Positions 34,421 through 42,975 of a stretch of DNA of 64,000 nt are shown here, in pieces. A program made the translations under genes and the position numbers. The stretch is taken from contig JAMBOW010000001.1 in NCBI GenBank assembly GCA_023715865.1, forward strand, positions 1,240,001 to 1,304,000, given 5' to 3'. Below the pieces are notes generated by a model. That model ran no database searches. It was given only the letters and a program-made list of their open reading frames with translations, and was not told the DNA's origin. Positions within the stretch are counted from its first letter, which is position 1. Every line of letters begins with the position of its first letter. This DNA comes from Neobacillus mesonae. GTDB taxonomy: Bacteria; Bacillota; Bacilli; Paenibacillales; Paenibacillaceae.

Positions 34421-35317
34421 CTATTTCACCGCCTTTATCCCTTTAATTTTCATTCCAAAAATCCTGCTTTTCCTCCGCTGATTATCCATAGAGCTTGCCA
34501 GCTTTGGATTGATTGCATTTTGCAGTGCATCCGATAAGAAATTAAAGCTTGTGACGATGACAATAATGGCAAGTCCAGGCGCAAGCATGAGTTCAGGACG
34601 TGTAAACATAACCTCTCGTGCCTCGTTCAGCATCATGCCCCACTCAGGGCTCGGAGCCTGGATGCCTAGTCCCAGAAAGGAAAAGCCGGATATTTGCAGG
34701 ATCATGGATCCTAGTGAACTGCTGGCAAGGACAGCAATGTCAGACATCGCCAACGGCAGCAAATGCTTATATAAAATACGGGGGGTACTGACCCCGGCCG
34801 CTTTGGAGAATCTTATGTAATTCGACTCCGTATATTGCATGACAGAGGTTCTGATCATTCGGGCAAACCAGGTCCATTTCATGATAATGAAGGCAATTAA
34901 TATATTTTCCAGCCCCACTCCAAACACACCAATGATGGCCAAGGTCATTACATAACCAGGGAACGACAGCAGAACGTCGCATAAACGCATAATGATTGCG
35001 TCTGTTTTTCCCCTAAAATAGCCTGCGATAAACCCCATTATTCCGCCCGCACACAAAGACACGGCAAGTGCAGCGATAACCCATAATACGCTTGGACGAA
35101 TTCCATAGATCAGCCTTGATAGAATACATCTGCCTAAATGATCATTACCTAACAGGTACTCCCATGTCGGTGTGCCATATCGAAGGGCCATATTCACTTT
35201 CAAGGGATCATGAGGGGCAAACCAAGGTGCAAAAATTCCTGCTATCATCACTAAAGCTAGAATGAACAAACTAATAACTGCCAGCATGTCACGCCTTAAA
35301 TTTCTCCATATTCTCAT
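34421..35317 (-). CDS. cntC: Metallophore ABC importer permease CntC
   Basis: A 298-residue inner-membrane permease of the DppC/NikC class with an N-terminal extracytoplasmic segment (WFAPHDPLKVNMALRYGTP), six predicted helices and the EAA-like loop SKAAGVSTPRILYKHLLP. The characteristic LGNDHLGRCILSRLIYG motif is present. Its ATG immediately follows the cntB stop (TAAATG). It forms the channel with CntB. The C-terminal RRKSRIFGMKIKGIKAVK tail is short and basic. Confidence 0.9.
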   Translation of the reverse strand: MRIWRNLRRDMLAVISLFILALVMIAGIFAPWFAPHDPLKVNMALRYGTPTWEYLLGNDHLGRCILSRLIYGIRPSVLWVIAALAVSLCAGGIMGFIAGYFRGKTDAIIMRLCDVLLSFPGYVMTLAIIGVFGVGLENILIAFIIMKWTWFARMIRTSVMQYTESNYIRFSKAAGVSTPRILYKHLLPLAMSDIAVLASSSLGSMILQISGFSFLGLGIQAPSPEWGMMLNEAREVMFTRPELMLAPGLAIIVIVTSFNFLSDALQNAINPKLASSMDNQRRKSRIFGMKIKGIKAVK

Positions 35318-36250
35318 TTACAGATCATTCCTTAACTTCGGATTGAGCAGTGCATTTACAATATCGGCTATGGTATTAAAAAGAACAAAGGAGACGGCCA
35401 GTATCAGAACAAAAGCCTGTATGACCGGAAAATCCCGGCTTAAGATTGATTTTACGCTCAAACTTCCTAGACCCGGCCATGCAAATACATTCTCGATGAC
35501 CACCGTACTTCCCAAAATAACCGGCACCGCAAGGCAAAAAATAGATACAGCGACCTGCAGTGAATTTTTTAGGATATGCTGTATGACTTTTCGTTCTTTC
35601 CATCCGCTTGCACGCCCATAGAGCACATAATCCTCATGGAGATTGTTCAGCATCGAGCTGCGCACATTTCTAAAATAGATACCGGCATAGCTTATAGAGA
35701 TGACCAATACAGGCAGGATGTAGTGCTGATATCCCCCCATCCCGCTTGTTGGCAGTAAGTCGAGCTTGACCGAAAAATACCAAATCATAAGTGCAGCCAG
35801 CCAGTAGGTTGGCATTGAAGTTAGAACAAAGGATATTCCTCTAACGAACTTATCAAGCCATTTCCCTTCTTGCAGTGCACAGAGAACACCTAATACTATG
35901 GATAAAATAATGATGAATATCGAAGATACGAGAGTAAGCTTAAATGTGTTCATAAAGGCAGGCCCTATTAACTCACTTACAGGCACTCCGTTAACGAAAG
36001 ACTTTCCAAAGTCGAGCTGAAGCACGGCTCCGAGCCATTTAAAGAATTGAACAATCAGCGGTGCATCCATACCGAGTTCTTTTTCTGTCTGCAGGATTAA
36101 TTCCTCTGTAATCACTGGAATACCTTGTGCTTGAAGTACGGCTTCCGCAGGACCCAAAGGGGATAAATTAACTAATATGAAGGTGATAAAAGAAATAATT
36201 AGAAGAAGCGGAAGCGATATCAGCAGACGTTTAACAACATAACTCCTCAT
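35318..36250 (-). CDS. cntB: Metallophore ABC importer permease CntB
   Basis: A 310-residue permease of the DppB/NikB class. Seen: the N-terminal RLLISLPLLLIISFITFILV helix, the periplasmic loop with IPVITEELILQTEKELGMDAPL, six predicted helices, and the coupling-loop RASGWKERKVIQHILKNSL that docks on the ATPase. It starts about 15 bases behind the cntA stop with a purine-rich ribosome site. It works with CntC to import the metal-metallophore complex delivered by CntA. Confidence 0.9.
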   Translation of the reverse strand: MRSYVVKRLLISLPLLLIISFITFILVNLSPLGPAEAVLQAQGIPVITEELILQTEKELGMDAPLIVQFFKWLGAVLQLDFGKSFVNGVPVSELIGPAFMNTFKLTLVSSIFIIILSIVLGVLCALQEGKWLDKFVRGISFVLTSMPTYWLAALMIWYFSVKLDLLPTSGMGGYQHYILPVLVISISYAGIYFRNVRSSMLNNLHEDYVLYGRASGWKERKVIQHILKNSLQVAVSIFCLAVPVILGSTVVIENVFAWPGLGSLSVKSILSRDFPVIQAFVLILAVSFVLFNTIADIVNALLNPKLRNDL

Positions 36251-36264
36251 TGCCGTCTCCTTTC

Positions 36265-37878
36265 TTACTCAAAATACATCTGATCGAAAGGCAGCTCGAA
36301 TTGCGTTTGTTTAAATGAAATACCGTTCAACTCCGAAGGAGCTACTACGGTTACGCTGCCATTAGAGATTGGAATAAATACCGCTGCATCATGCACAATG
36401 GTAAGAATGTCAGAGTACAACGCTTTACGTGCTTCCTCATCTGTAGATATCATCACTTCATTTATTTTTGTATACAGCTCATCTGCCTGTTCTATCCCCT
36501 GTGTAGTGTATAGGTACGATGATTCTGAGGTAAACGCCGATACGGTGCTCTGCGGATCATAAGCAAGTCCCCACGTTTGATTGAATAGCAATTCATAATC
36601 ACCGCTGGCTCTTCTGCTGGCAATGGAAGCTGACTCCTCTCCGCGTATTTCCAGCTGTATGCCGATTCCTGCAAGTGAGCTCTGAATAAATTCGGCCTGC
36701 GTCTTCTGAGAGGAGGAGTTTACATCATAATAAAGACTTACATTGAGCGGTTTACCATTCTTCATTCTTGATCCGGCTTCATCAGATGGCCATCCAGCGC
36801 TGTCTAGTATCGATACAGCCTTGTCTAAGTCGTAGCCGCGTTCTGTTAAACCTATATCCGCGTACTCTACATTAGCTGAGAACAAGGTATTCGCCGGTGT
36901 TTCCGTTTGATCAAAAATGTCTCTGGCAATCGTTTCTCTGTCTATGGCATACCATATCGCCTCCCGCACGGCTGTATCGCTCACCGGGCTATCCGCTTTG
37001 CTGCTGTTGGCTACAATCATTTTGGTATTCACAGGCTCACTTCTTACCAATTGATAATCTCCGGAGTCTACTAATTGATCCATGGCTTCGATGTCCAAGC
37101 TGTCCGCTCCCCGGTCGTCCGTAAATGCAAAATTCACCTCACCCTTCAGCATCGCAAGATAGGTTGTCTCTCCTGCAGGAAGCACCTTTGCAGTAATTCT
37201 CTTTACTTTCGGCGTCTCTCCCCAATATTGCTCATTGGCTTCAAATACGGCATACTCTTCTTTTTTATGCTCCTTCAGAACATAAGGACCTGTTCCATGA
37301 AATCCCTTTACTCCATTTTTGGTCTCGCCTTCAATAAAGTCATTTGGTGATATAAACACAAAAGGTCTTGTCATGGATAACTCGATTAGAGCCGGGTAGT
37401 ATGCTTCAGAGAGCACAAGTTCAACGGAATAATCATCAATCACATTTATGCTTTTCATATTGGTCGATAATTTAATCCAGGAATGTTTATCTGCGTTTCT
37501 CTGTACAGCTTCTACGTTAAGCTTGACCGCCTCGGCATTAAATGGCTCTCCGTCGTGGAACTTCACATCCTCTCTGAGATGAAAGGTATAGGTTTTCCCA
37601 TCCTCAGAAATCTCCCACGATTCGGCGAGTGCAGGCTTAATTCCCTCTATCGTGTTCTCAACAAGGGATTCGTACACCATTCCCTGAGCAGGCATTGAAC
37701 CTGTGTATAAGTGAGGATTCATATCATTAATGTCTTTTGCGGCAGCATAAACCAATTCTTTTTCCTGGTTTGCGCTGTTTGCAGCTGGCTCATTATCAGC
37801 TGTAGCCGAGCATCCGGCCAGCATGACGGCAGCAGCCAGTATTAAAATCCAATTCTTTTTAAATGATGTAAAGTACAA
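36265..37878 (-). CDS. cntA: Metallophore-binding lipoprotein CntA (SBP family 5)
   Basis: A 537-residue lipoprotein receptor of the NikA/DppA family. Seen: a basic start, hydrophobic region and lipobox LAGC near residues 20-23, a linker, then the family-5 pattern LAESWEISEDGKTYTFHLRE, FHGTGPYVL and the C-terminal ILTIVHDAAVFIPI. In the cnt operon it captures the metal-loaded opine metallophore outside the cell for CntBCDF. It follows cntM by about 95 bases; that gap has no terminator, so the operon continues. General nickel or peptide binding is an alternative only if context is ignored. Confidence 0.9.
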   Translation of the reverse strand: MYFTSFKKNWILILAAAVMLAGCSATADNEPAANSANQEKELVYAAAKDINDMNPHLYTGSMPAQGMVYESLVENTIEGIKPALAESWEISEDGKTYTFHLREDVKFHDGEPFNAEAVKLNVEAVQRNADKHSWIKLSTNMKSINVIDDYSVELVLSEAYYPALIELSMTRPFVFISPNDFIEGETKNGVKGFHGTGPYVLKEHKKEEYAVFEANEQYWGETPKVKRITAKVLPAGETTYLAMLKGEVNFAFTDDRGADSLDIEAMDQLVDSGDYQLVRSEPVNTKMIVANSSKADSPVSDTAVREAIWYAIDRETIARDIFDQTETPANTLFSANVEYADIGLTERGYDLDKAVSILDSAGWPSDEAGSRMKNGKPLNVSLYYDVNSSSQKTQAEFIQSSLAGIGIQLEIRGEESASIASRRASGDYELLFNQTWGLAYDPQSTVSAFTSESSYLYTTQGIEQADELYTKINEVMISTDEEARKALYSDILTIVHDAAVFIPISNGSVTVVAPSELNGISFKQTQFELPFDQMYFE

Positions 37879-37974
37879 CCTTGATCTCTCCCTTTATCAC
37901 TGTAATATGATTCTAATTCGTTTTTTATACGTAAACATTACGATTTATAAAAGACAAAAAATTCCCCTTATATA

Positions 37975-39261
37975 CTAGATTGTCAGGCAGATTCGCTCCA
38001 AGTCGTTGGCAAAGGATTGTGCTGTAAAAGCATCAGAGTAATCTCTGTCATGATGTCGTATCGCGCTTTCTCGAATTTTGCTCTCGTATCTCTCTACGAA
38101 ACAATCCAGTGTAGGACAACCGATGTTTAGGTGCTTCGCAATTCCCTGAATAATCTTAATTCGGTAATAGTCCTCCTTCGGCATTCTCGGGATATCCCAT
38201 TTCCCTTCCTTGTTAATAAACGTCTTCTTGAATGGAATGGCTGAGAAGTCAAAATATTTGCCATCCTTGTCTGGCCTCGAGTAAGGATCGATTAGCAGAG
38301 AGGCATAACGTACATAAAGTAAATACTGCTGATGTATACTCTCGAGCTGAGTGAAATGTTCAATCTCATGACGATGTATACTTTCTTTTCTGACCGGGTA
38401 GTTATCATCGATCATGAACTCAAGCAGATTGACAGGCTCTACCTGAACAGCCTTTAATACAGCCGATATTTCCTTCCAATAATGAAGCATTTCACGAATC
38501 AAATCCTGGGTAATGGGGCCTTCTGGGAACAATTTATAAACATATCTCGGCATATCCGACTCCCCAAAAATGGTCTCTAATGAAAAGTCATTCATGAACA
38601 ACGGAGGATGTACATACAGGGATATATTTCGGCCTTCGGCTGCAATAGGCGAATTCACCCTCTCCATATCGATACCTGATTGTTCAAAAATGGTGCACAA
38701 CCTGCCCACATTACGGGATGCCGGGACTGTAGAGCCTATATAAAGCTTCTTCTTAACGGCTGTAATAAGTACACGATTGGACGGTGTGCCTTCTATCCAG
38801 CGGGTGTCTCCCAAATATGTAGAAAAACTGATAATTTCAGCAGATGGATTAAGTTCAGTAATATAGCCTTGGACCAAATGGTTTGATCCGAGCGTAGGTG
38901 ATATCAAAATGATGGATTTTGCTTGCTGTATAACCTTAGAATCCAGCTTGTGAAGCACCTGACCATACGCATCCGTCGTTACCGCGAGCATCAACACATC
39001 CCACTGACCCTTTACCGATTCATAGCTATTGTAGATTTCATCAACAGAGCACTCTCCTGCCATGTCCTGATGCAGCTCATTTTGTACGCTCGCCTGAATT
39101 TGTGACTCACTGTGATTTATGGCAGTAAAAAAATGTTCTGATCGGGACGAGGTTCTCCCTGTAATCCCAACATAACTGTTCAACTTCTTTTTCATATAAA
39201 CCGCCATTTGAATAGACACAGGTCCAGTTCCGCAGATCAATACTCGGTTAAAATCGCTCAT
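37975..39261 (-). CDS. cntM: Opine metallophore dehydrogenase (staphylopine synthase)
   Basis: A 428-residue opine dehydrogenase that reductively condenses the CntL product with a 2-oxo acid using NAD(P)H. Strong similarity to S. aureus CntM is visible: GTGPVSIQMA (Rossmann), ISFSTYLGDTR, VKKKLYIGST, LYVHPPLFMNDFSL, YVYKLFPEGPIT, PRMPKEDYYR. Arg36 in TGRTSS aligns with position 33 (Arg favours NADPH), and Asp152 in YLGDTR aligns with position 150 (Asp favours pyruvate). Together with cntK this predicts a staphylopine-type product. AAGGAGG lies just before the ATG. Confidence 0.93.
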   Translation of the reverse strand: MSDFNRVLICGTGPVSIQMAVYMKKKLNSYVGITGRTSSRSEHFFTAINHSESQIQASVQNELHQDMAGECSVDEIYNSYESVKGQWDVLMLAVTTDAYGQVLHKLDSKVIQQAKSIILISPTLGSNHLVQGYITELNPSAEIISFSTYLGDTRWIEGTPSNRVLITAVKKKLYIGSTVPASRNVGRLCTIFEQSGIDMERVNSPIAAEGRNISLYVHPPLFMNDFSLETIFGESDMPRYVYKLFPEGPITQDLIREMLHYWKEISAVLKAVQVEPVNLLEFMIDDNYPVRKESIHRHEIEHFTQLESIHQQYLLYVRYASLLIDPYSRPDKDGKYFDFSAIPFKKTFINKEGKWDIPRMPKEDYYRIKIIQGIAKHLNIGCPTLDCFVERYESKIRESAIRHHDRDYSDAFTAQSFANDLERICLTI

Positions 39262-39289
39262 GAAGCCCTCCTTACGCTATCTTTCAAGA

Positions 39290-39400
39290 TCATCTGCTTT
39301 TCTTATATAACGCAATATCAAAGACCTGATCAGGCCGCAAAATCTGCTCTTCTATTGTCCATTTTTCGGGATCAACTTCCTGCAGCGGGAAATTGATAAG
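39290..39400 (-). pseudogene. cntL: Displaced C-terminal coding segment of cntL (-1 frame)
   Basis: An open stretch in the -1 frame relative to cntL, beginning right after a -1-frame TAA near 39406 and ending with TGA at 39290-39292. It encodes a tail (LQEVDPEKWTIEEQ, then ILRPDQVFDIALYKKSR) that looks like the natural CntL C-terminus and brings the gene to family length. It has no start or ribosome site of its own. Confidence 0.65.
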
Positions 39401-40113
39401 GATTTAAGCTGATTCCCGTATCGCATCGCCACAATAACCTGTTCGTGGGTTAACTCATGCAATCGGTCCATAATATTAAACTTATCTTCTACCGTCGAGC
39501 TAAAAATGATATGGGTAATTTCTTTAATGAAATCAAGCTTCTCAGCAGGTTCATGAGTCAGACTGATTTGTAGATCAGGACCAAGAATGTCCAATACAGA
39601 GCGGCCTAAATGAATGGCTTCATCATCAATATCTATTCCTAATACCGCTGCGCCTGTTCTCTTGGCAATTAACAATGGAGTCATTGGGAATGAACCAGAT
39701 CCAACCAGCAGCACTTTTGAACTTGAGGATACTTGAAAGCCTCCAAATTCCTGTTCAATGCACGATTCAATATTTTTAAAATATTCAGAATATTCGTAGG
39801 AGCCTCTGAGTACATTTAATGCACGATATTTTTCCATAATAGCTACGCAGTGTGCTGATTGCCTTCTAAGCCCTGCTACTAAATGACTCCAATCTTCTTC
39901 TGGATTTAGCTGTTCCCATAAGCTTAGATGGGCTGGGTTCGTAATAAACGCAGAGTATTCGTCTAACGTTTGTTGAAGCTCCAAGGAATGGAGTGAAGTG
40001 CTATTGTATTTTCGAGACAGGTTGTGAAATCGTTCCAAATATTCTTCTAATGTTAGAATAAACTCAGCGGAGTTCATCAAGATTGACCCGGAGCTGCTTC
40101 GTTTATTAATCAT
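39352..40113 (-). CDS. cntL: Nicotianamine-synthase-like D-histidine aminobutanoyltransferase, 3' end frameshifted
   Basis: CntL transfers the aminobutyrate moiety of S-adenosylmethionine to histidine. Seen: an N-terminal helical part and the SAM fold VLLVGSGSFPMTPLLIAKR with GIDIDDEAI, then STVED and AMRYGN. The frame ends early: after RYGNQLKS it reads 17 residues that look foreign and stops at 39352. In the -1 frame the sequence continues as INFPLQEVDPEKW and then RPDQVFDIALYKKSR, stopping at 39290. That gives about 274 residues, close to the 271 of S. aureus CntL. One base appears lost near 39398-39412. It overlaps cntK by 8 bases. Confidence 0.85.
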   Translation of the reverse strand: MINKRSSSGSILMNSAEFILTLEEYLERFHNLSRKYNSTSLHSLELQQTLDEYSAFITNPAHLSLWEQLNPEEDWSHLVAGLRRQSAHCVAIMEKYRALNVLRGSYEYSEYFKNIESCIEQEFGGFQVSSSSKVLLVGSGSFPMTPLLIAKRTGAAVLGIDIDDEAIHLGRSVLDILGPDLQISLTHEPAEKLDFIKEITHIIFSSTVEDKFNIMDRLHELTHEQVIVAMRYGNQLKSLSISRCRKLIPKNGQ

Positions 40114-40936
40114 GAATATAAGCTCTCCCTTCAGCTACTATTCCGACCGTGCCAGTTATTATGACCTTCGATAATTCATTGTTATATGAAGCAAATACTT
40201 TCATTGGTCCTCCGGGCTGCATGATCTTCATATCGATTTCTTGATTGCTCTTCCATGACAAATAAGCTCCTAGAGATGCGGTTCCCGATCCACAGCCTCT
40301 TTCCCATATCATACTGCCGAGACGCGGAACATACATTAACGGAGTCAACACATGGCTCTCAGATTGATACAGCAGTACACCAATGAGTGAATAGTCCGCT
40401 GTTAATCCCAATAGATTCGCAATCGTCTCGGCTGTATTTCGTATAGCGTCATGCAGCTCGTCGATCTCAATAATGATATGAATGGACTCTCGATACCTAA
40501 CCAAGCTGCAAGAAATTACCTCTTCGCCAACCTGAAGAGTCTTCTGTTCTATTCGGTGAGGCACAGGCATCCTCAGTTCACATTCATACTGTTCCTCGTT
40601 CTTTATTACTAAGCAATCAACGATATGCTCTGTACCCGAAGATTTAATCTTAATTCTGGTTTCTTCGTATGGAGAAAGGCCCCTCTTGAATGCTAGAAAG
40701 GCGGCGAGTGACATACACGCATTTCCGCAAAATTCACCTCCTGCCATATGCAAATCAGCTTCTGCTAGACCACCCATCGATCTGTGAATAAAGCCTACCT
40801 GCTCCGCATGAACATTCTCATAGGACATAATCTTTGCAGCAATCATCTCATATTGCTCTTGAGGATGAGAAGTCTGAACTAACACCGTCATGTTTTGAGT
40901 CGGATTACATTTAACAAATTCGATCTCATGCCTCAT
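40106..40936 (-). CDS. cntK: Histidine racemase CntK (DapF fold)
   Basis: A 276-residue cofactor-independent racemase of the diaminopimelate epimerase fold that converts L- to D-histidine for staphylopine-type metallophores. The two catalytic cysteines are visible: Cys70 in GGEFCGNAC and Cys215 in ERGCGSGTA. It is the first gene of the operon, with its ATG about 45 bases downstream of the expected transcription start; the ribosome site AAGGAG is about 12 bases from the ATG, rather far. The stop codon overlaps cntL by 8 bases. Its presence distinguishes D-histidine metallophores (staphylopine, bacillopaline) from L-histidine ones. Confidence 0.9.
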   Translation of the reverse strand: MRHEIEFVKCNPTQNMTVLVQTSHPQEQYEMIAAKIMSYENVHAEQVGFIHRSMGGLAEADLHMAGGEFCGNACMSLAAFLAFKRGLSPYEETRIKIKSSGTEHIVDCLVIKNEEQYECELRMPVPHRIEQKTLQVGEEVISCSLVRYRESIHIIIEIDELHDAIRNTAETIANLLGLTADYSLIGVLLYQSESHVLTPLMYVPRLGSMIWERGCGSGTASLGAYLSWKSNQEIDMKIMQPGGPMKVFASYNNELSKVIITGTVGIVAEGRAYIHD

Positions 40937-40956
40937 TATTACGTCCCACTCCTTAT

Positions 40957-40971
40957 TAGTAATTATTACGA
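40957..40971 (-). promoter_or_regulatory. Zur-box-like palindrome controlling the cnt operon
   Basis: Minus-strand TCGTAATAATTACTA matches the Bacillus Zur 7-1-7 consensus TCGTAATNATTACGA at all but one defined position. It lies just downstream of the expected transcription start, a position suited to repression when zinc is plentiful. Confidence 0.7.
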
Positions 40972-40987
40972 TTAATTATTTGTGTTG

Positions 40988-41015
40988 ATTATAGCACATT
41001 GCTAATTACTGTCAA
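40988..41015 (-). promoter_or_regulatory. Sigma-A promoter of the cnt operon
   Basis: -35 TTGACA (41010-41015) and -10 TATAAT (40988-40993), 16-base spacer, both perfect consensus hexamers on the minus strand. Transcription should start near 40981. Confidence 0.8.
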
Positions 41016-41035
41016 ATCATTTTTTGTTAAAAAAT

Positions 41036-41055
41036 AAAAAGCCGCTGCAAGCGGC
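41036..41055 (-). terminator. Intrinsic terminator of the alpha/beta hydrolase gene
   Basis: GCCGC/GCGGC stem (41041-41045/41051-41055) with a U-rich tract on the minus strand. Confidence 0.7.
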
Positions 41056-41091
41056 CTTGTAAGTTACTCTTCTATAAATATCTAGCTTAGG

Positions 41092-41913
41092 TTACTTCGA
41101 TTTCATTAAACGAATCCGTTGTATAAAGGATACAAGAAGCTTATTGACCGCTTCGGGATTGTCTTGATTAGCACAGTGCCCAGCATCCTTTACCCAATGA
41201 AATTCGCAATTAGGCTCACCACTTGCCCATATCGGTGCTATCTTTCTAATGTTTCCAGTATGGTCATCCTCTCCACAAATAAGAAGAAAAGGGACTGTAA
41301 TCTGATCATTTTTTTCGTAATGAAAGCATGCTGTAGTTTCAAGTAATATCTTCCGAAAATCTTTTTTTCCGACGTTTTGAAAGCAATCTATTAAATAGGT
41401 TTGCACATGGAGTTGAGTGGAACTGGCAGCCGCACTTTGTTTTACCAAGGCTGACCATGGATAGATGGCTAATAGGAATGGAGTCATCCGAATAGTTAGC
41501 CTTTCCAGGATCGTAAGCTTCATTGTATTGCAGGTACAATCAATTAATATCAAACTCTCCACTCGATCCGAATGGTAAAAGACCACTTCTTGCGCTATGT
41601 TACCGCCCATAGATTGTCCGATAAAAGTCGCTTTACAGATCCCCTCTCTGTCCATAATCGAAAGAATATCATCTACTAATAGGCTTATACTAAATCCCTT
41701 CTCCATCGGCCTAGATAGACCATGACCCCTTGCATCCCAAAGCAGTACGCCATATTGATCCTGAAGCTTTACTGCATTCAGCTGATCTTCAAACATGTTA
41801 TGATCAGCCCCGGCACCATGAAGAAATATAATCCAAGAACTAGGTTTCCCGGAGGTTATCCAATAGTGAATATTACATCCATCCTTACAAAGTGTTCGTG
41901 CTTCAAGCGTCAT
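41092..41913 (-). CDS. Alpha/beta fold hydrolase
   Basis: A 273-residue soluble hydrolase. Seen: the oxyanion segment FLHGAGADHNMF, the nucleophile elbow GQSMGG with Ser101, the acid in CGEDDHTG (Asp216 or 217) and the base His246 in DAGHCANQ. The helical cap lies around residues 130-190. AAGGGG precedes the ATG by about 8 bases. Resembles 3-oxoadipate enol-lactonase or non-heme haloperoxidase-like members, but no substrate can be assigned. It is flanked by terminators and is probably independent of the cnt operon. Confidence 0.88.
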   Translation of the reverse strand: MTLEARTLCKDGCNIHYWITSGKPSSWIIFLHGAGADHNMFEDQLNAVKLQDQYGVLLWDARGHGLSRPMEKGFSISLLVDDILSIMDREGICKATFIGQSMGGNIAQEVVFYHSDRVESLILIDCTCNTMKLTILERLTIRMTPFLLAIYPWSALVKQSAAASSTQLHVQTYLIDCFQNVGKKDFRKILLETTACFHYEKNDQITVPFLLICGEDDHTGNIRKIAPIWASGEPNCEFHWVKDAGHCANQDNPEAVNKLLVSFIQRIRLMKSK

Positions 41914-41930
41914 ACTTCATCCCCTTTTCT

Positions 41931-41966
41931 AAAAACAGGCCTTGGAGTAAAAACATCCAAGGCCTG
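41931..41966 (-). terminator. Intrinsic terminator of the YwqG-like gene
   Basis: Perfect 11-bp stem CAGGCCTTGGA/TCCAAGGCCTG (41936-41946/41956-41966), then a U-run on the minus strand. Confidence 0.88.
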
Positions 41967-42021
41967 CAGCTAAATACTTAAGGTGTATGTTGCTAGAGTT
42001 CCGATAGCGGTCAGGTCCTCG

Positions 42022-42909
42022 TCAGCTGGAATAAAGCGAGCAATAAGTCCGATCAAAGTTACCTGCGAGCAAATCTTCCTTGCGGATAAAAAAGTGAATC
42101 ACGCCTGCATCCCACCACATAAATCCTACATCGTCATCAGAATCAAGCTCAAGGAGCATAAGCGTGTCCTGAATCTCTTGTAATGCTGCTTCCTCTCCAC
42201 CTTCTAGCTCCTTAGAAATTCTCTTTAACGCTTCTTCTTTACTATAACCATAGCGCTCGCTGGTCAACAGCATCAAGGAGGCTTCGTATTCAGCATCGTC
42301 ATGTTGTCCTTCGGGATACCCGAATATTTGGATCACGTCATTGCGCTGACTATCTCTAATTGTGAAGCTTAAATCTTCATATTCTTCATAACCATACTCT
42401 TCATTCTCTATCAGATCATAATCTACGTATGCATAATTAGGAGGCTCAAGCGAAGATTTAGCCTGCAATTGATAGCCAGTAAATTCTTGTTCCAAGGTCG
42501 TATTTTGCGGGGAGCTGCGTCTTGCTGCTCCTTCAAGCTGATCCTTCTGAACAAACAATACTTGGTGCTCTATGTTATAGGCAGGCTCATCAATACCAAC
42601 AAAAAAATAGAGCATACCGCTCAGCGGCAGCAGCGACGCTTCATCATGCTCATGCAGCTCTTCCAGATGAAGTTGAGCTAAGAATGTCATAGGAGTACCA
42701 TCCTTTGTCTGAGGCCAAACGATAGATTCCGGAAGATCAGGATCTCCGCCAACCCGAGAAACACAAGCCGTATGATAATCTTCTTTCTTTGACTTCATCA
42801 TTCTTATGCCTTGCCTGGTATTTTGCATTATATATTCAGCGGCATGTGTGAAGTCGTGCTCTTTGATCGAATCCTCCAGCTTTTGCCGAGCTGCTTCGTT
42901 TAATTTCAT
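42022..42909 (-). CDS. DUF1963 (YwqG family) protein
   Basis: A 295-residue acidic soluble protein of the DUF1963/YwqG family. Typical family segments are visible: SRVGGDPDLPESIVWPQTKDGTP, MTFLAQLHLEEL, SGMLYFFVG, IQIFGYPEG and the closing FMWWDAGVIHFFIRKEDL. B. subtilis YwqG lies by a polymorphic toxin locus, but here the neighbours are an AlaX protein and a hydrolase, so no toxin link is suggested. Biochemical function is unknown. Closed by a strong terminator. Confidence 0.88.
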   Translation of the reverse strand: MKLNEAARQKLEDSIKEHDFTHAAEYIMQNTRQGIRMMKSKKEDYHTACVSRVGGDPDLPESIVWPQTKDGTPMTFLAQLHLEELHEHDEASLLPLSGMLYFFVGIDEPAYNIEHQVLFVQKDQLEGAARRSSPQNTTLEQEFTGYQLQAKSSLEPPNYAYVDYDLIENEEYGYEEYEDLSFTIRDSQRNDVIQIFGYPEGQHDDAEYEASLMLLTSERYGYSKEEALKRISKELEGGEEAALQEIQDTLMLLELDSDDDVGFMWWDAGVIHFFIRKEDLLAGNFDRTYCSLYSS

Positions 42910-42975
42910 GATTCTCCTCCTTTATTCCATTTGCCATAATTTATATGAGATCGACTACGGATAGGAAACCAGCTC

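Noticed and set aside
39398..39412. Programmed -1 frameshift site in cntL
   Set aside because: No X XXY YYZ slippery heptamer and no obvious stimulatory stem. A lost base is simpler.
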